Shown here: one piece after another, positions 17,438 through 26,100 of the stretch
Layout: each line of letters starts with the position of its first letter
How positions within the stretch are numbered: the first letter of the stretch is position 1
Assembly: GCF_029964055.1 (NCBI RefSeq)
Contig: NZ_CP124836.1
Coordinates: 1,798,001 to 1,862,000 of the forward strand
From: Arthrobacter sp. EM1
GTDB taxonomy: Bacteria > Actinomycetota > Actinomycetes > Actinomycetales > Micrococcaceae
Length of the DNA: 64,000 bases
Reading direction: 5' to 3'
The notes under the pieces: generated by a model
Databases searched by the model: none
What the model was told of the DNA's origin: nothing
What the model saw: only the letters and a program-made list of their open reading frames with translations
Made by a program: the position numbers and the translations under genes

Positions 17438-19447
17438 GTGTCAGCCTCACGTACCGAACGCCTCCTGAACCTCCTGATAGCCCTGCTCAACACCACGTAC
17501 GGCCTGCGCCGCGGTGAGTTGCGGCAAAAGGTGTATCACGACACCACCAGCACCGACGTCGCTTTCGGCCGGATGTTCGAACGCGACAAGGGCGAGCTGC
17601 GCCGCTTCGGCTTCGAGGTCGAGACCGTGACGGACAAGGGCTGGGGTTCGGATGATCCGGCCACCACCCGATACCGGATCGGCAAGGATTCCAACCGGTT
17701 GCCCGATGTCAGCCTCACCCCGGAAGAGTGCACTGTGCTCATCCTGGCAGCCCAGCTCTGGGAGCATGCAGCCCTCGGTTCGGCGGCCGTCAACGCGGTG
17801 CGCAAGCTGCAGGCATCAGGCGGGCTGGTCGACGCCGAGCTCCCCGCCGGGCTGCAGCCGCGGATCCGGCCCGCGGGCCAGGCATTCGAGGACCTCGTCG
17901 CCGCTGTGCATGCCCGGCACCCCGTCAGCTTCCGCTACCTGGCCGGCAGCACCGGACGGGAGGAGTCCCGGCTCGTGGAGCCGTGGGGGCTCGGAAGCCG
18001 GTTTGGCCAGTGGTACCTCGTCGGCCATGACAGGACCCGGGGTGCCAAGCGTTTCTTCCGCTTGTCCCGGCTCACCTCGGCCGTTGACGTCCTTGCGAAG
18101 GAGAACTTCACGGCTCCGCCGGACTTCAACGTACGCGCAGAACTTGCCACGCTGACGGAGCTGCCGGTACAGACCGCCGTCGTGGACGTCCGGGCCGGCA
18201 GCGTCCACGGCCTCCGCAGGCGGGCCACCGCCGTCCGCGGGCCGGAAGACGTCGGGGTGACCGCCGCCGGGCGGGACCGCCTCAGTGTCCCGTACCGGGA
18301 CGCTGAGACGCTGGCGGAGGAACTCGCCTCCTACGGTCCCCGGGTACAGGTGGTATCCCCGCCCGGTCTGGTGACGTCCGTGCGCCGGCGCCTGGCGGGC
18401 GCCGCCGACTTCGCGGCGGCGCCGGCCCCGCCGATTGCGTTCCCGGCAACGGGTTCGGCACGGCACGGCCGCAAGCGCACATCCGAAGACCAACTCACCC
18501 GGATGCTTCAGCTTGTGCCGTTCCTGGTGCACCACCAGGGACTGCACATCTCGGAGGTAGCGGCGAACTTCGGCATCACCCGGGAAGAGCTGGAAGCTGA
18601 CCTGCGCATCCTGATCTGCTCGGGCCTTCCGGAGGGCTACCCTGATGACCTGCTCGATATCCAGTGGGAGGACGACCACGTCACCATCACCCAGGACCTC
18701 GACCTGAACCGGCCCGTCCGCTTCACAGTGGAAGAGGCCTGCGCCCTGCTGACCGGGCTGGAAACACTCAACAGCCTGCCCGAACTTGCCGAGGGCGGGG
18801 CACTGGAATCCGTTACGCTCAAACTTTTGGCCGCGGCCGGGGAGGAAGGCCTGAAGGCGGCCGTCCTGTCCGGACCCGAGGTGGCCCCGGGGAATACTGC
18901 GGCCCTGGAGACGGCCCGCCAGGCCATCCGAAACGGCGCCCAGCTGCGGCTGCGTTATTTCTCACCGCTCCGCGATACCGCCTCTACCCGCAACATTGAT
19001 CCGCTCAGGCTGTATTCGCTGGACAACACCTGGTATCTCGAGGCGTTCTGCCATTCCGCGGATGCCCTGCGGAACTTCCGGCTGGACCGGATCGACGCCT
19101 TGGAAACCACCGGCCAGCCAGTGTCCGGTGAGGCGGCTCCGGACGGGAAGTTGCCGGTCAAACTCTTCACCCCGAACGACGACGACGCGGTGGTGGTGGT
19201 CCAGCTGACCCGGCAAGGCGCCGGCCTCGCCGACGAATACTACGCCGAACGGACCGCACAGCTGACCGACGGCGGTCTGCTGGCCGAAATCCGCTTCGGC
19301 AGCACTGGCTGGCTGCCGATGTTCGTGGCCCAGCACGGCGGGACTGCACGGATCCTGGAGCCCGAAGAACTTGCCGGCAGTTCCCGCGAATGGCTCGCAG
19401 CCGCACTTGCCCAATATGAAGACCAGCCGCTCCGGCGGCTAGAGTAG
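17438..19447 (+). CDS. pafBC: Fused PafB-PafC WYL-domain transcriptional regulator
   Basis: A 669-residue protein equal to PafB and PafC joined head to tail. Each half has an N-terminal winged helix (first TERLLNLLIALLNTTYGLRR, second DQLTRMLQLVPFLVHHQGLH) followed by a WYL domain (HPVSFRYLAGSTGREESRLV, and GAQLRLRYFSPLRDTASTRN), then a C-terminal WCX extension. PafBC activates the LexA/RecA-independent DNA-damage response in mycobacteria; the fused form is known from Arthrobacter. The join lies near residue 340-350, in a Pro/Ala-rich linker. The GTG start has TACCCT 6 nt upstream. Confidence 0.93.
   Translation: MSASRTERLLNLLIALLNTTYGLRRGELRQKVYHDTTSTDVAFGRMFERDKGELRRFGFEVETVTDKGWGSDDPATTRYRIGKDSNRLPDVSLTPEECTVLILAAQLWEHAALGSAAVNAVRKLQASGGLVDAELPAGLQPRIRPAGQAFEDLVAAVHARHPVSFRYLAGSTGREESRLVEPWGLGSRFGQWYLVGHDRTRGAKRFFRLSRLTSAVDVLAKENFTAPPDFNVRAELATLTELPVQTAVVDVRAGSVHGLRRRATAVRGPEDVGVTAAGRDRLSVPYRDAETLAEELASYGPRVQVVSPPGLVTSVRRRLAGAADFAAAPAPPIAFPATGSARHGRKRTSEDQLTRMLQLVPFLVHHQGLHISEVAANFGITREELEADLRILICSGLPEGYPDDLLDIQWEDDHVTITQDLDLNRPVRFTVEEACALLTGLETLNSLPELAEGGALESVTLKLLAAAGEEGLKAAVLSGPEVAPGNTAALETARQAIRNGAQLRLRYFSPLRDTASTRNIDPLRLYSLDNTWYLEAFCHSADALRNFRLDRIDALETTGQPVSGEAAPDGKLPVKLFTPNDDDAVVVVQLTRQGAGLADEYYAERTAQLTDGGLLAEIRFGSTGWLPMFVAQHGGTARILEPEELAGSSREWLAAALAQYEDQPLRRLE
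19440..19445 (+). promoter_or_regulatory. -10 element of leaderless promoter (gene at 19453)
   Basis: TAGAGT, 7 nt, then ATG at 19453. The hexamer overlaps the last codons and stop of pafBC. Confidence 0.45.
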
Positions 19448-19452
19448 TCAGC

Positions 19453-19857
19453 ATGCCTTGGTGGTCCTGGATCGTGATCTGGATAGCGCTCGTCGCGCTG
19501 TCGCTCTTGCTCTTCGTCGCGCTCGGCGTCCGCTTGTTCCGGACCTTTATGGCCACGGTCAAGGAGCTCGGGGAAGCAGCCGAGAGGTTCGCCAGCTTCC
19601 CGTCGGCCGGCCCGGCGTCGGGAAGCAACTCCGAAAACACCCGGCCGGACGGCGCGGGTGACGCCGGGGGCAAGGACCGATCCGTGCTCGCGGGGGAACC
19701 CGGATCGGCCGTATTTGCCTCTCCGGACCAGCTGCGGCACGATTACCGGGCAGCCAAAACCGCGCGGCAGGAAGCCCGCCGGCGGCGGCGCGTCAGGCGC
19801 AAGATGGACCGCGGCCAGCCCCAACGGCTAAGCGACATCGAATTCACTAAGACGTAA
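19453..19857 (+). CDS. Small single-pass membrane protein, unknown function
   Basis: A 134-residue protein. One strong N-terminal hydrophobic helix (about residues 5-28: WSWIVIWIALVALSLLLFVA) is followed by a short amphipathic segment (MATVKELGEAAERF), a low-complexity Ser/Gly/Asp linker, and a basic C-terminal part (AAKTARQEARRRRRVRRK). I do not recognise a named domain. It sits between pafBC and tatA, and could be co-transcribed with tatAC; the N-terminal helix plus amphipathic layout superficially recalls TatA/B proteins, but the TatA FG motif is absent. Confidence 0.65.
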   Translation: MPWWSWIVIWIALVALSLLLFVALGVRLFRTFMATVKELGEAAERFASFPSAGPASGSNSENTRPDGAGDAGGKDRSVLAGEPGSAVFASPDQLRHDYRAAKTARQEARRRRRVRRKMDRGQPQRLSDIEFTKT

Positions 19858-19886
19858 GATGTAACCAAACGAAAGGACCTCCTGTC

Positions 19887-20156
19887 ATGAGACTTGAAGG
19901 CTGGCATCTCATCATCATCGTTGTTTTGGCATTGGTGCTTTTCGCGGCACCCAAGCTGCCCGGCATGGCCCGGAGCCTGGGCCAGTCGATGCGGATCTTT
20001 AAGTCGGAAGTCCGGGAAATGAAAAAGGACGGCGCTACCGACGACAAAGAGGGCTCCGAGCCTGTCGAGGGCAAGGTCGTCAACCATCCGAAATCCGCCG
20101 GCACGGAATCCCGCGCCGAAAGCGGAACCGACGTTCCGCCGCCGAACCGCGCCTAA
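19887..20156 (+). CDS. tatA: Sec-independent translocase subunit TatA
   Basis: An 89-residue protein with one N-terminal transmembrane helix (WHLIIIVVLALVLFAAPKLP), the AAPKLP hinge at the usual FGxxKLP position, and an amphipathic helix MARSLGQSMRIFKSEVREMK. A polar tail of ~35 residues follows. TatA oligomers form the transport element for folded proteins with twin-arginine signals. A GGACCTCC ribosome site lies upstream of the ATG. The tatC gene follows after 6 nt; no tatB is seen here. Confidence 0.93.
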   Translation: MRLEGWHLIIIVVLALVLFAAPKLPGMARSLGQSMRIFKSEVREMKKDGATDDKEGSEPVEGKVVNHPKSAGTESRAESGTDVPPPNRA

Positions 20157-20162
20157 CACCGA

Positions 20163-20999
20163 ATGGCAGTAACAATGGGCCGCCGGTCGAACCCCGAGGG
20201 GAAGATGGCGCTCCTCGATCACCTCAAAGAGCTGCGCAACCGGCTCTTCCGGTCCGCGATCGCCGTGATCCTGGGCACCGTCGTGGGGTTCCTCGTCTAT
20301 CAGCCGATGCTCGCGGCGCTGATCAAGCCGATCAGCGACCTCAACCAGCACTCCGGCCGGCAGGCATCGCTGAACTTCGACGGCGTGGCAAGCTCGTTTG
20401 ACCTGATGATCCAGGTCTCGGTGTTCCTTGGCCTGATCGTCGCCAGCCCGGTCTGGCTTTACCAGCTGTGGGCGTTTATTGTGCCCGGGCTGCACAAAAA
20501 GGAACGCAGGATGGCGCTGTCCTTCGTGGCAGTCGCGGTTCCACTTTTTATTGGCGGAGTCCTGCTGGCGTGGCTGGTGCTTCCGAACGCCGTTCGGGTG
20601 CTGACCGATTTCACGCCATCCGGCGGATCCAACTTCATCAGCGCCCAGGTGTACCTTTCGTTCGTGCTGCGGCTCCTGCTCGCCTTCGGCATCGCCTTCC
20701 TGCTGCCCGTTGTCCTTGTTGGGCTGAACCTGGCGGGAATCGTCAAGGGAAAGCAGCTCGTCAAAAGCTGGCGGATCACAGTTTTCCTGGTTTGCCTCTT
20801 CGCCGCCATGGCTGCACCCGGCGCCGACGCGATGAGCATGTTCTACCTTGCCGGACCCATGCTTGTGCTCTTCTTCAGCGCCATCGGGCTGTGTTTGCTC
20901 AACGACCGCCGGCGGGAACGGCGTGCCGTCAAACGGGCCGCCGAGACCGAAGCCACCGCAGACCAGGCGACTCCCGGCTCCGAGCTGGAGAATCTCTAG
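20163..20999 (+). CDS. tatC: Sec-independent translocase subunit TatC
   Basis: A 278-residue membrane protein with about six hydrophobic helices. The hallmark cytosolic N-terminus is MALLDHLKELRNRLFRSAIA, where the conserved Glu in LKELR and neighbouring Arg contact twin-arginine signal peptides. PVWLYQLWAFIVPGLHKKER is the second signature. The C-terminus is basic then acidic. An alternative ATG exists at 20175; the 20163 start is kept because it directly follows tatA. It is paired with tatA in an operon. Confidence 0.95.
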   Translation: MAVTMGRRSNPEGKMALLDHLKELRNRLFRSAIAVILGTVVGFLVYQPMLAALIKPISDLNQHSGRQASLNFDGVASSFDLMIQVSVFLGLIVASPVWLYQLWAFIVPGLHKKERRMALSFVAVAVPLFIGGVLLAWLVLPNAVRVLTDFTPSGGSNFISAQVYLSFVLRLLLAFGIAFLLPVVLVGLNLAGIVKGKQLVKSWRITVFLVCLFAAMAAPGADAMSMFYLAGPMLVLFFSAIGLCLLNDRRRERRAVKRAAETEATADQATPGSELENL

Positions 21000-21011
21000 C
21001 TCCCGGCGCAC

Positions 21012-21017
21012 TAGGCT
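21012..21017 (+). promoter_or_regulatory. -10 element of leaderless promoter (helicase)
   Basis: TAGGCT, 6 nt, then ATG at 21024; it lies 12 nt after the tatC stop. Confidence 0.55.
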
Positions 21018-21023
21018 GGAAGC

Positions 21024-23930
21024 ATGTCCTCACTACCCGGTCCGGAATCGCCATCTGAACGCTACCGCGCCAGTGCCGAGCGGGCCGCCGAAGCCAAAAC
21101 CTACCTGGGCGGATTTATCCGTTCGCTCGCCTTCGAACTCGATGACTTCCAGCGTGCAGCGTGCCTGTCACTGCAGTCCGGCCGCGGTGTCCTGGTGGCC
21201 GCCCCTACCGGTGCCGGCAAGACCATCGTGGGGGAGTTCGCCATCTACCTGGCGCTCCAGCGCGGCCTCAAGGCCTTCTACACCACACCGATCAAGGCGC
21301 TGTCCAACCAGAAGTACGCTGAACTCGCGGACAAATACGGTGCGGACCAGGTGGGCCTACTCACCGGCGACACCAACATCAACGGGGACGCCCCGGTGGT
21401 GGTGATGACCACCGAAGTGCTCCGCAACATGCTCTACGCCGACTCGAGCACTCTGGGCGACCTCGGCTACGTCGTGATGGATGAGGTCCACTACCTTGCG
21501 GACCGCTTCCGCGGCGCGGTCTGGGAGGAAGTCATCATCCATCTGCCCAGCGAAGTCCAGCTTGCCTCGCTGAGCGCAACGGTCTCCAATGCCGAAGAGT
21601 TCGGCGCCTGGCTGGATACTGTGCGCGGCCAGACCGACGTCATCGTCTCCGAGCACCGTCCCGTTCCGCTGTGGCAGCACGTGATGGTGGGCCGGAAGAT
21701 CGTGGACCTCTTCGCCGGCGATACCAGCTTCGATGAGATCGCTCCGGCCGGCGAGGCCGCCGTGTCCGCCGTGCCCGCCCGGCTGAAGGCCGCGGGCTCC
21801 GGCGCCGTCAGCACCGAACGGCCGGGCTTTGACGTCAATCCCGAGCTGCTCTCCATGGCCCGCGCCGAGAGCCAGATGAACTTCCGCGGACGTTTTGGCC
21901 ACGGCGGCCGGAACGTCCGGCGCCAAAGCAGCCGGCGCGACGAGGCCCCGCAGGGCGACCCGCGCAGCCCCGTCCGGAAAGCCAGCCGCCCCCAGGTCAT
22001 CGCCAGCCTGGACAGACAGGACCTCTTGCCGGCCATCACGTTCATCTTTTCCCGGGCCGGTTGCGATGCCGCCGTGGCTCAGTGCGTCGCGGCAGGGTTG
22101 TGGCTTACCACCGAGCAGGAACAGCTCATCATTGCCCGGCGCGTCGATGAAGCGGCGCAAGACATCCCGCCCGACGACCTGGACGTGCTGGGCTTCTGGA
22201 GCTGGCGCGACGGCTTGCTCCGCGGCCTCGCGGCCCACCACGCCGGAATGCTGCCCACTTTCAAGGAAGTGGTGGAGAAGCTCTTCGTCGACGGACTCGT
22301 CAAAGCCGTGTTCGCGACCGAGACCCTGGCGCTCGGCGTCAACATGCCGGCGCGCTCCGTGGTCCTGGAAAAGCTGGATAAGTTCAACGGTGAGGCGCAC
22401 GTTAACATCACCGCGGGGGAGTACACCCAGCTGACCGGACGCGCCGGGCGCCGCGGGATCGACGTCGAGGGCCACGCCGTGGTGCTGTGGCAGCCCGGGA
22501 CAGACCCGGCGGCAGTAGCCGGGCTCGCCTCACGCCGCACCTATCCGCTGAATTCGAGCTTCCGGCCCACCTACAACATGTCCATCAACCTGCTGGCGCA
22601 GTTCGGCCGCCCCCGGGCCCGGGAAATCCTCGAGTCCTCGTTCGCCCAGTTCCAGGCCGACCGGTCCGTCGTCGGGCTGGCGAAACAGGTACGCGGACGC
22701 GAGGAGTCCCTGGCCGGCTTCAGTAAATCGATGAGCTGCCACCTGGGTGATTTCACCGACTACTCACGAATCCGCCGAGCCCTCTCCGACGCAGAGAAGA
22801 ACGCTTCCAAGACCAGCTCCCGGGCCCGGAAATCCGTCACCGAGGACTCCCTGAGCCGGTTGCTTCCCGGGGACGTGGTGGACGTACCGACCGGGCGGGC
22901 ACCCGGACTTGCAGTGGTCCTCAGCTCCGACCACCACTCCCGCGAGCCGCGGCCGGCGGTGATGACGCTCGACAACCAGCTGCGGCGGATCGGAACCCAA
23001 GACGTGGAAGGGCCGCTGGCTCCGATTACCCGGGTCCGGATCCCTAAGTCATTCAACGCCAAGGTGCCCAAGTCACGCCGGGACCTGGCGTCCTCGGTCC
23101 GCAACGCCCTCCGGGAAAACCGGCCGCCGGCGCCGCCGAGCAGGAACGATGACTTTGGCCGCGCCGCTGCGCAGCCGGATCAGGAAAAGCGGATCGCTGA
23201 ACTGCGCCGCGAACTCCGCGCCCACCCGTGCCACGGGTGCAGCGAACGGGAGGACCACGCGCGCTGGTCGGAGCGCTATTGGAAGCTTCGGCAGGAGACG
23301 GACGGGCTGGTGCGCCAGATCCAGGGCCGGACCAACACCATCGCCAAAACCTTCGACCGGGTGTGCGGAGTCCTCTCCGGCTACGGGTACCTGGAGACGT
23401 CGGAGGACGGCGTGCTCACCATCGGAGCGGATGGTCAGCGGCTGCGCCGGATCTACGGCGAAAAGGACCTGCTCATTTCGCAGTCGCTTCGCCTCGGCGC
23501 CTTTAATGACCTGGACGCCGCCGAAGTGGCCGCCCTGGCCAGCGTTTTGGTCTACCAGGCCAAACGTGAGGAACGTGGCCTCCGGCCCAAGCTGCCGAGT
23601 GTTTCGCTGGAATCCGCCGTCGACATTGTGGTCCGCGAATGGTCAGCCCTGGAGGATGTTGAGGAAGCCAACAAGCTCCCGCTAACCGGCGAACCCGAGC
23701 TGGGCCTGGCCTGGCCGATGTTCAAGTGGGCCAAGGGCCGTCACCTGCAGGAGGTCCTCAGCGGGACGGACCTTGCCGCCGGCGACTTTGTCCGGTGGGT
23801 GAAACAGGTCATCGACCTGTTGGACCAGCTGGCGAAAATCCCGACGCTGGACCCGCGGGTCTCGCGGCTGTGCGCCGAGGCCATCAAACTCATCAAGCGC
23901 GGCGTCGTCGCGTACTCCTCAGTGGCCTGA
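21024..23930 (+). CDS. helY: DEAD/DEAH-box helicase, Ski2/Mtr4-like (HelY family)
   Basis: A 968-residue superfamily-2 helicase. Walker A is AAPTGAGKT (59-67), motif II is DEVH (153-156), motif III is SATVSNAEEFGAWL, and motif VI is QLTGRAGRRGIDVEGHAV. An insertion of ~100 residues rich in Arg/Gly/Ser separates RecA-like domains 1 and 2. A long C-terminal half (beyond ~560) carries the rRNA-processing-arch-like and helical regions seen in Ski2/Mtr4 enzymes. Likely an RNA helicase in RNA turnover, by homology only. The gene symbol follows mycobacterial usage. It may be leaderless. Confidence 0.88.
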   Translation: MSSLPGPESPSERYRASAERAAEAKTYLGGFIRSLAFELDDFQRAACLSLQSGRGVLVAAPTGAGKTIVGEFAIYLALQRGLKAFYTTPIKALSNQKYAELADKYGADQVGLLTGDTNINGDAPVVVMTTEVLRNMLYADSSTLGDLGYVVMDEVHYLADRFRGAVWEEVIIHLPSEVQLASLSATVSNAEEFGAWLDTVRGQTDVIVSEHRPVPLWQHVMVGRKIVDLFAGDTSFDEIAPAGEAAVSAVPARLKAAGSGAVSTERPGFDVNPELLSMARAESQMNFRGRFGHGGRNVRRQSSRRDEAPQGDPRSPVRKASRPQVIASLDRQDLLPAITFIFSRAGCDAAVAQCVAAGLWLTTEQEQLIIARRVDEAAQDIPPDDLDVLGFWSWRDGLLRGLAAHHAGMLPTFKEVVEKLFVDGLVKAVFATETLALGVNMPARSVVLEKLDKFNGEAHVNITAGEYTQLTGRAGRRGIDVEGHAVVLWQPGTDPAAVAGLASRRTYPLNSSFRPTYNMSINLLAQFGRPRAREILESSFAQFQADRSVVGLAKQVRGREESLAGFSKSMSCHLGDFTDYSRIRRALSDAEKNASKTSSRARKSVTEDSLSRLLPGDVVDVPTGRAPGLAVVLSSDHHSREPRPAVMTLDNQLRRIGTQDVEGPLAPITRVRIPKSFNAKVPKSRRDLASSVRNALRENRPPAPPSRNDDFGRAAAQPDQEKRIAELRRELRAHPCHGCSEREDHARWSERYWKLRQETDGLVRQIQGRTNTIAKTFDRVCGVLSGYGYLETSEDGVLTIGADGQRLRRIYGEKDLLISQSLRLGAFNDLDAAEVAALASVLVYQAKREERGLRPKLPSVSLESAVDIVVREWSALEDVEEANKLPLTGEPELGLAWPMFKWAKGRHLQEVLSGTDLAAGDFVRWVKQVIDLLDQLAKIPTLDPRVSRLCAEAIKLIKRGVVAYSSVA

Positions 23931-24018
23931 CCGCCGCTGCCGGCCGTCGGGCCGGGCCCCCACCGTCGTCGAACATGTCCGGCCACACCGGCCACCAGTT
24001 GCAAGGAGTCCAAGACCC

Positions 24019-25662
24019 ATGACAGATTCACCGGCCATCCCCGCGCATCACAAGGTAACGCTCTACCGCAACGGCTCCGTCTACACGGCCGCGGATCCCT
24101 TCGCGACGGCGCTGCTGGTCGACGGCGACACCGTCGCCTGGGTCGGGTCCGAGCAGGCTGCCGGCTCGATCGCGGACGCCTCGATGGAGATCATCGACCT
24201 TAAGGGTGCGCTCCTGGCCCCCGGATTTGTCGATTCCCACGTCCATCTCACGGAAACCGGGATTGCCCTGGACTCGCTGCAGCTCGGCGACGTCCGCTCT
24301 GCCCGGGAACTGCTCGACGCCGTCGCCGGTTCCACAGCCAACGGCACAGTGCTCGGCCACGGCTGGGACGACACCCAGTGGACGGACTCAGCACTGCCTT
24401 CCCGCGAAGAATTGGAACGTGCCGCCGGGGGACGGGACGTCTACCTGTCCCGTGTTGACGTGCACTCGGCAATCGTCTCCTCCTCGTTGGCGGCAACCGC
24501 CGGTCTGCACGGGAGGGACGGTTTTGGCGAGGGCAGCCAGGTCAAGCGCGCGGCGCACACCGCCGCCCGGCTCGCTGCCCGTCAACTGCCGGCCGCCGCC
24601 TTGCGCGGCTACCAGCGGCGGGCGCTCACCGAGGCAGCGGCCAACGGCTATGTCGCCGTGGCGGAAATGGCCGCGCCGCATATTGGCAGTATCGAGGACC
24701 TGCAGCTCGCCGCGGCCTGGAACTCGGGCGCAGACGCCGTTCCGGAGGTCCTGCCCTACTGGGGTGAACTGGCAACCTCGGCAGACCAGGCCCGGTCTCT
24801 GCTCGACAGCCTGGGCGTGCCGGTACTCGGGCTGGCAGGGGACCTGAACATGGACGGCTCCATCGGTTCGCGGACCGCGGCACTGCGGGCGGACTACAGT
24901 GACGCCCCAGGCGAACGCGGGAGCCTTTATCTGTCGGTCGCGGAAGCCGCCGCGCACCTGTCCGTATGCTCGCTGTTGGGCATCCAGGCGGGCTTCCACG
25001 TCATTGGCGACGCCGGTCTGGATGCGGCGCTGGAGGCCCTGGACCTGGCGGCGGCAGACGTCGGTGAACAACGGGTCCGGGCAGCGGGCCACCGTCTCGA
25101 ACATGTCGAGCTCGCTGACGCCGACTCCATCCGCAGGCTGGCGGCCTACTCGGTGACGGTCAGCGTCCAGCCCGGCTTTGATGCTTCATGGGGCGGCGGG
25201 GACGGTCTCTACCAGCAGCGCCTCGGGTCCCGGCGGGACGGCATGAATCCTTTTGCATCCTTCTACGCCGCGGGTGTGCCGATCTGCTTTGGCAGTGACA
25301 GTCCGGTCACTGCGATGCGGCCCTGGGCAAGCGTCCGGGCCTGCCTGCAGCACAACAACCCCGCGGAGCAGATCTCGGCCCGCGCGGCGTTCCTCGGCCA
25401 CACCCGGGCAGGCTGGCGCGCCGCCCGGTATCGCAACCCGATGGCCGGCCAGCTGGTACCTGGCGCCCCGGCCAGCTTCGCAGTCTGGGAAGTAGAGGAA
25501 CTTATGGTGCAGGTAGCTGACGGCCGGGTCCAGTCCTGGAGCACGGACCCCCGCGCCAGGACGCCGCTGCTGCCTGCCCTGGATACCGGCTCCGAGCCGG
25601 TCTGCCTGCAGACAGTCAAGGACGGCCGCGAACTATATTCCAGCGGCTCGCTGCGAGGCTGA
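24019..25662 (+). CDS. Amidohydrolase family protein (YtcJ-like, exported-type family)
   Basis: A 547-residue metal-dependent hydrolase of the amidohydrolase_3 group. An N-terminal composite domain (TLYRNGSVYTAADPFATALL) precedes APGFVDSHVHLTETG with the metal-binding HxH. FHVIGDAGLDAALEAL supplies another metal ligand, and ICFGSDSPVTAMRPW contains the catalytic Asp. NPMAGQLVPGAPASFAVWE completes the composite beta-domain. The substrate is unknown. An AAGGAG site lies about 10 nt before the ATG. The gene follows the helicase by 88 nt and could be read from the same promoter. Confidence 0.85.
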   Translation: MTDSPAIPAHHKVTLYRNGSVYTAADPFATALLVDGDTVAWVGSEQAAGSIADASMEIIDLKGALLAPGFVDSHVHLTETGIALDSLQLGDVRSARELLDAVAGSTANGTVLGHGWDDTQWTDSALPSREELERAAGGRDVYLSRVDVHSAIVSSSLAATAGLHGRDGFGEGSQVKRAAHTAARLAARQLPAAALRGYQRRALTEAAANGYVAVAEMAAPHIGSIEDLQLAAAWNSGADAVPEVLPYWGELATSADQARSLLDSLGVPVLGLAGDLNMDGSIGSRTAALRADYSDAPGERGSLYLSVAEAAAHLSVCSLLGIQAGFHVIGDAGLDAALEALDLAAADVGEQRVRAAGHRLEHVELADADSIRRLAAYSVTVSVQPGFDASWGGGDGLYQQRLGSRRDGMNPFASFYAAGVPICFGSDSPVTAMRPWASVRACLQHNNPAEQISARAAFLGHTRAGWRAARYRNPMAGQLVPGAPASFAVWEVEELMVQVADGRVQSWSTDPRARTPLLPALDTGSEPVCLQTVKDGRELYSSGSLRG

Positions 25663-25757
25663 CCGACTGCGGATCCGGCCGCTGCCAGCGGAAAATTCGA
25701 GCCCCGACAAGCCCGCCTGACCTGCGGCAACGGATAAACCGGCAGGTCAGGAAGCGG

Positions 25758-25785
25758 TTGACAGATCGGGGCCGGCCCGTAGCAT
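25758..25785 (+). promoter_or_regulatory. Sigma-70-type promoter, TTGACA-N16-TAGCAT
   Basis: Consensus -35 at 25758-25763 and -10 at 25780-25785. No start codon lies at the expected transcription start, so it would give a ~310-nt leader for the synthase gene or an untranslated RNA. Confidence 0.5.
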
Positions 25786-26018
25786 TGAGGGTCAACGGAG
25801 GGTTGCGTACGCCGCAGACTCCGGACGTCCCCCGGTCATTTCCAGGTTGCCGCAAGCCGGCAGCTGACTTGGTCATGGCCACGGGTACCACAGGGGGCAG
25901 GTCCACTTCGCAGCAGAAAACGGTTTCTGCGGCCCTATCCGCTGGCCGCCGCAACTGGCCCGAAGCGGGTGGATCTGCCCCGGGACCTGCCGCGGACCCA
26001 GCGGGCCCGGTGACTGCC

Positions 26019-26024
26019 TATAAT
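26019..26024 (+). promoter_or_regulatory. TATAAT -10 element upstream of mannose synthase
   Basis: Perfect TATAAT; the -35 region is weak. Six nt downstream is a TTG opening an 8-codon frame that ends at 26057 (MRLVSVLK if used). The synthase GTG is 77 nt from the hexamer. Confidence 0.55.
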
Positions 26025-26100
26025 GGAGAGTTGCGCCTGGTGTCAGTTCTGAAGTGACTGGCCGGGCGTTTGACCGCTCCCTCCAAGGAAAGGCCTCGCT

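Larger units (their letters stand above)
25663..26100. other. Intergenic region with two promoter candidates
   Basis: 438 nt with no convincing protein gene. It holds a TTGACA-N16-TAGCAT promoter at 25758-25785 and a TATAAT at 26019-26024 close to the mannose synthase. The ~230 nt between them may be a leader or a small RNA; nothing more specific can be supported. Confidence 0.5.
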
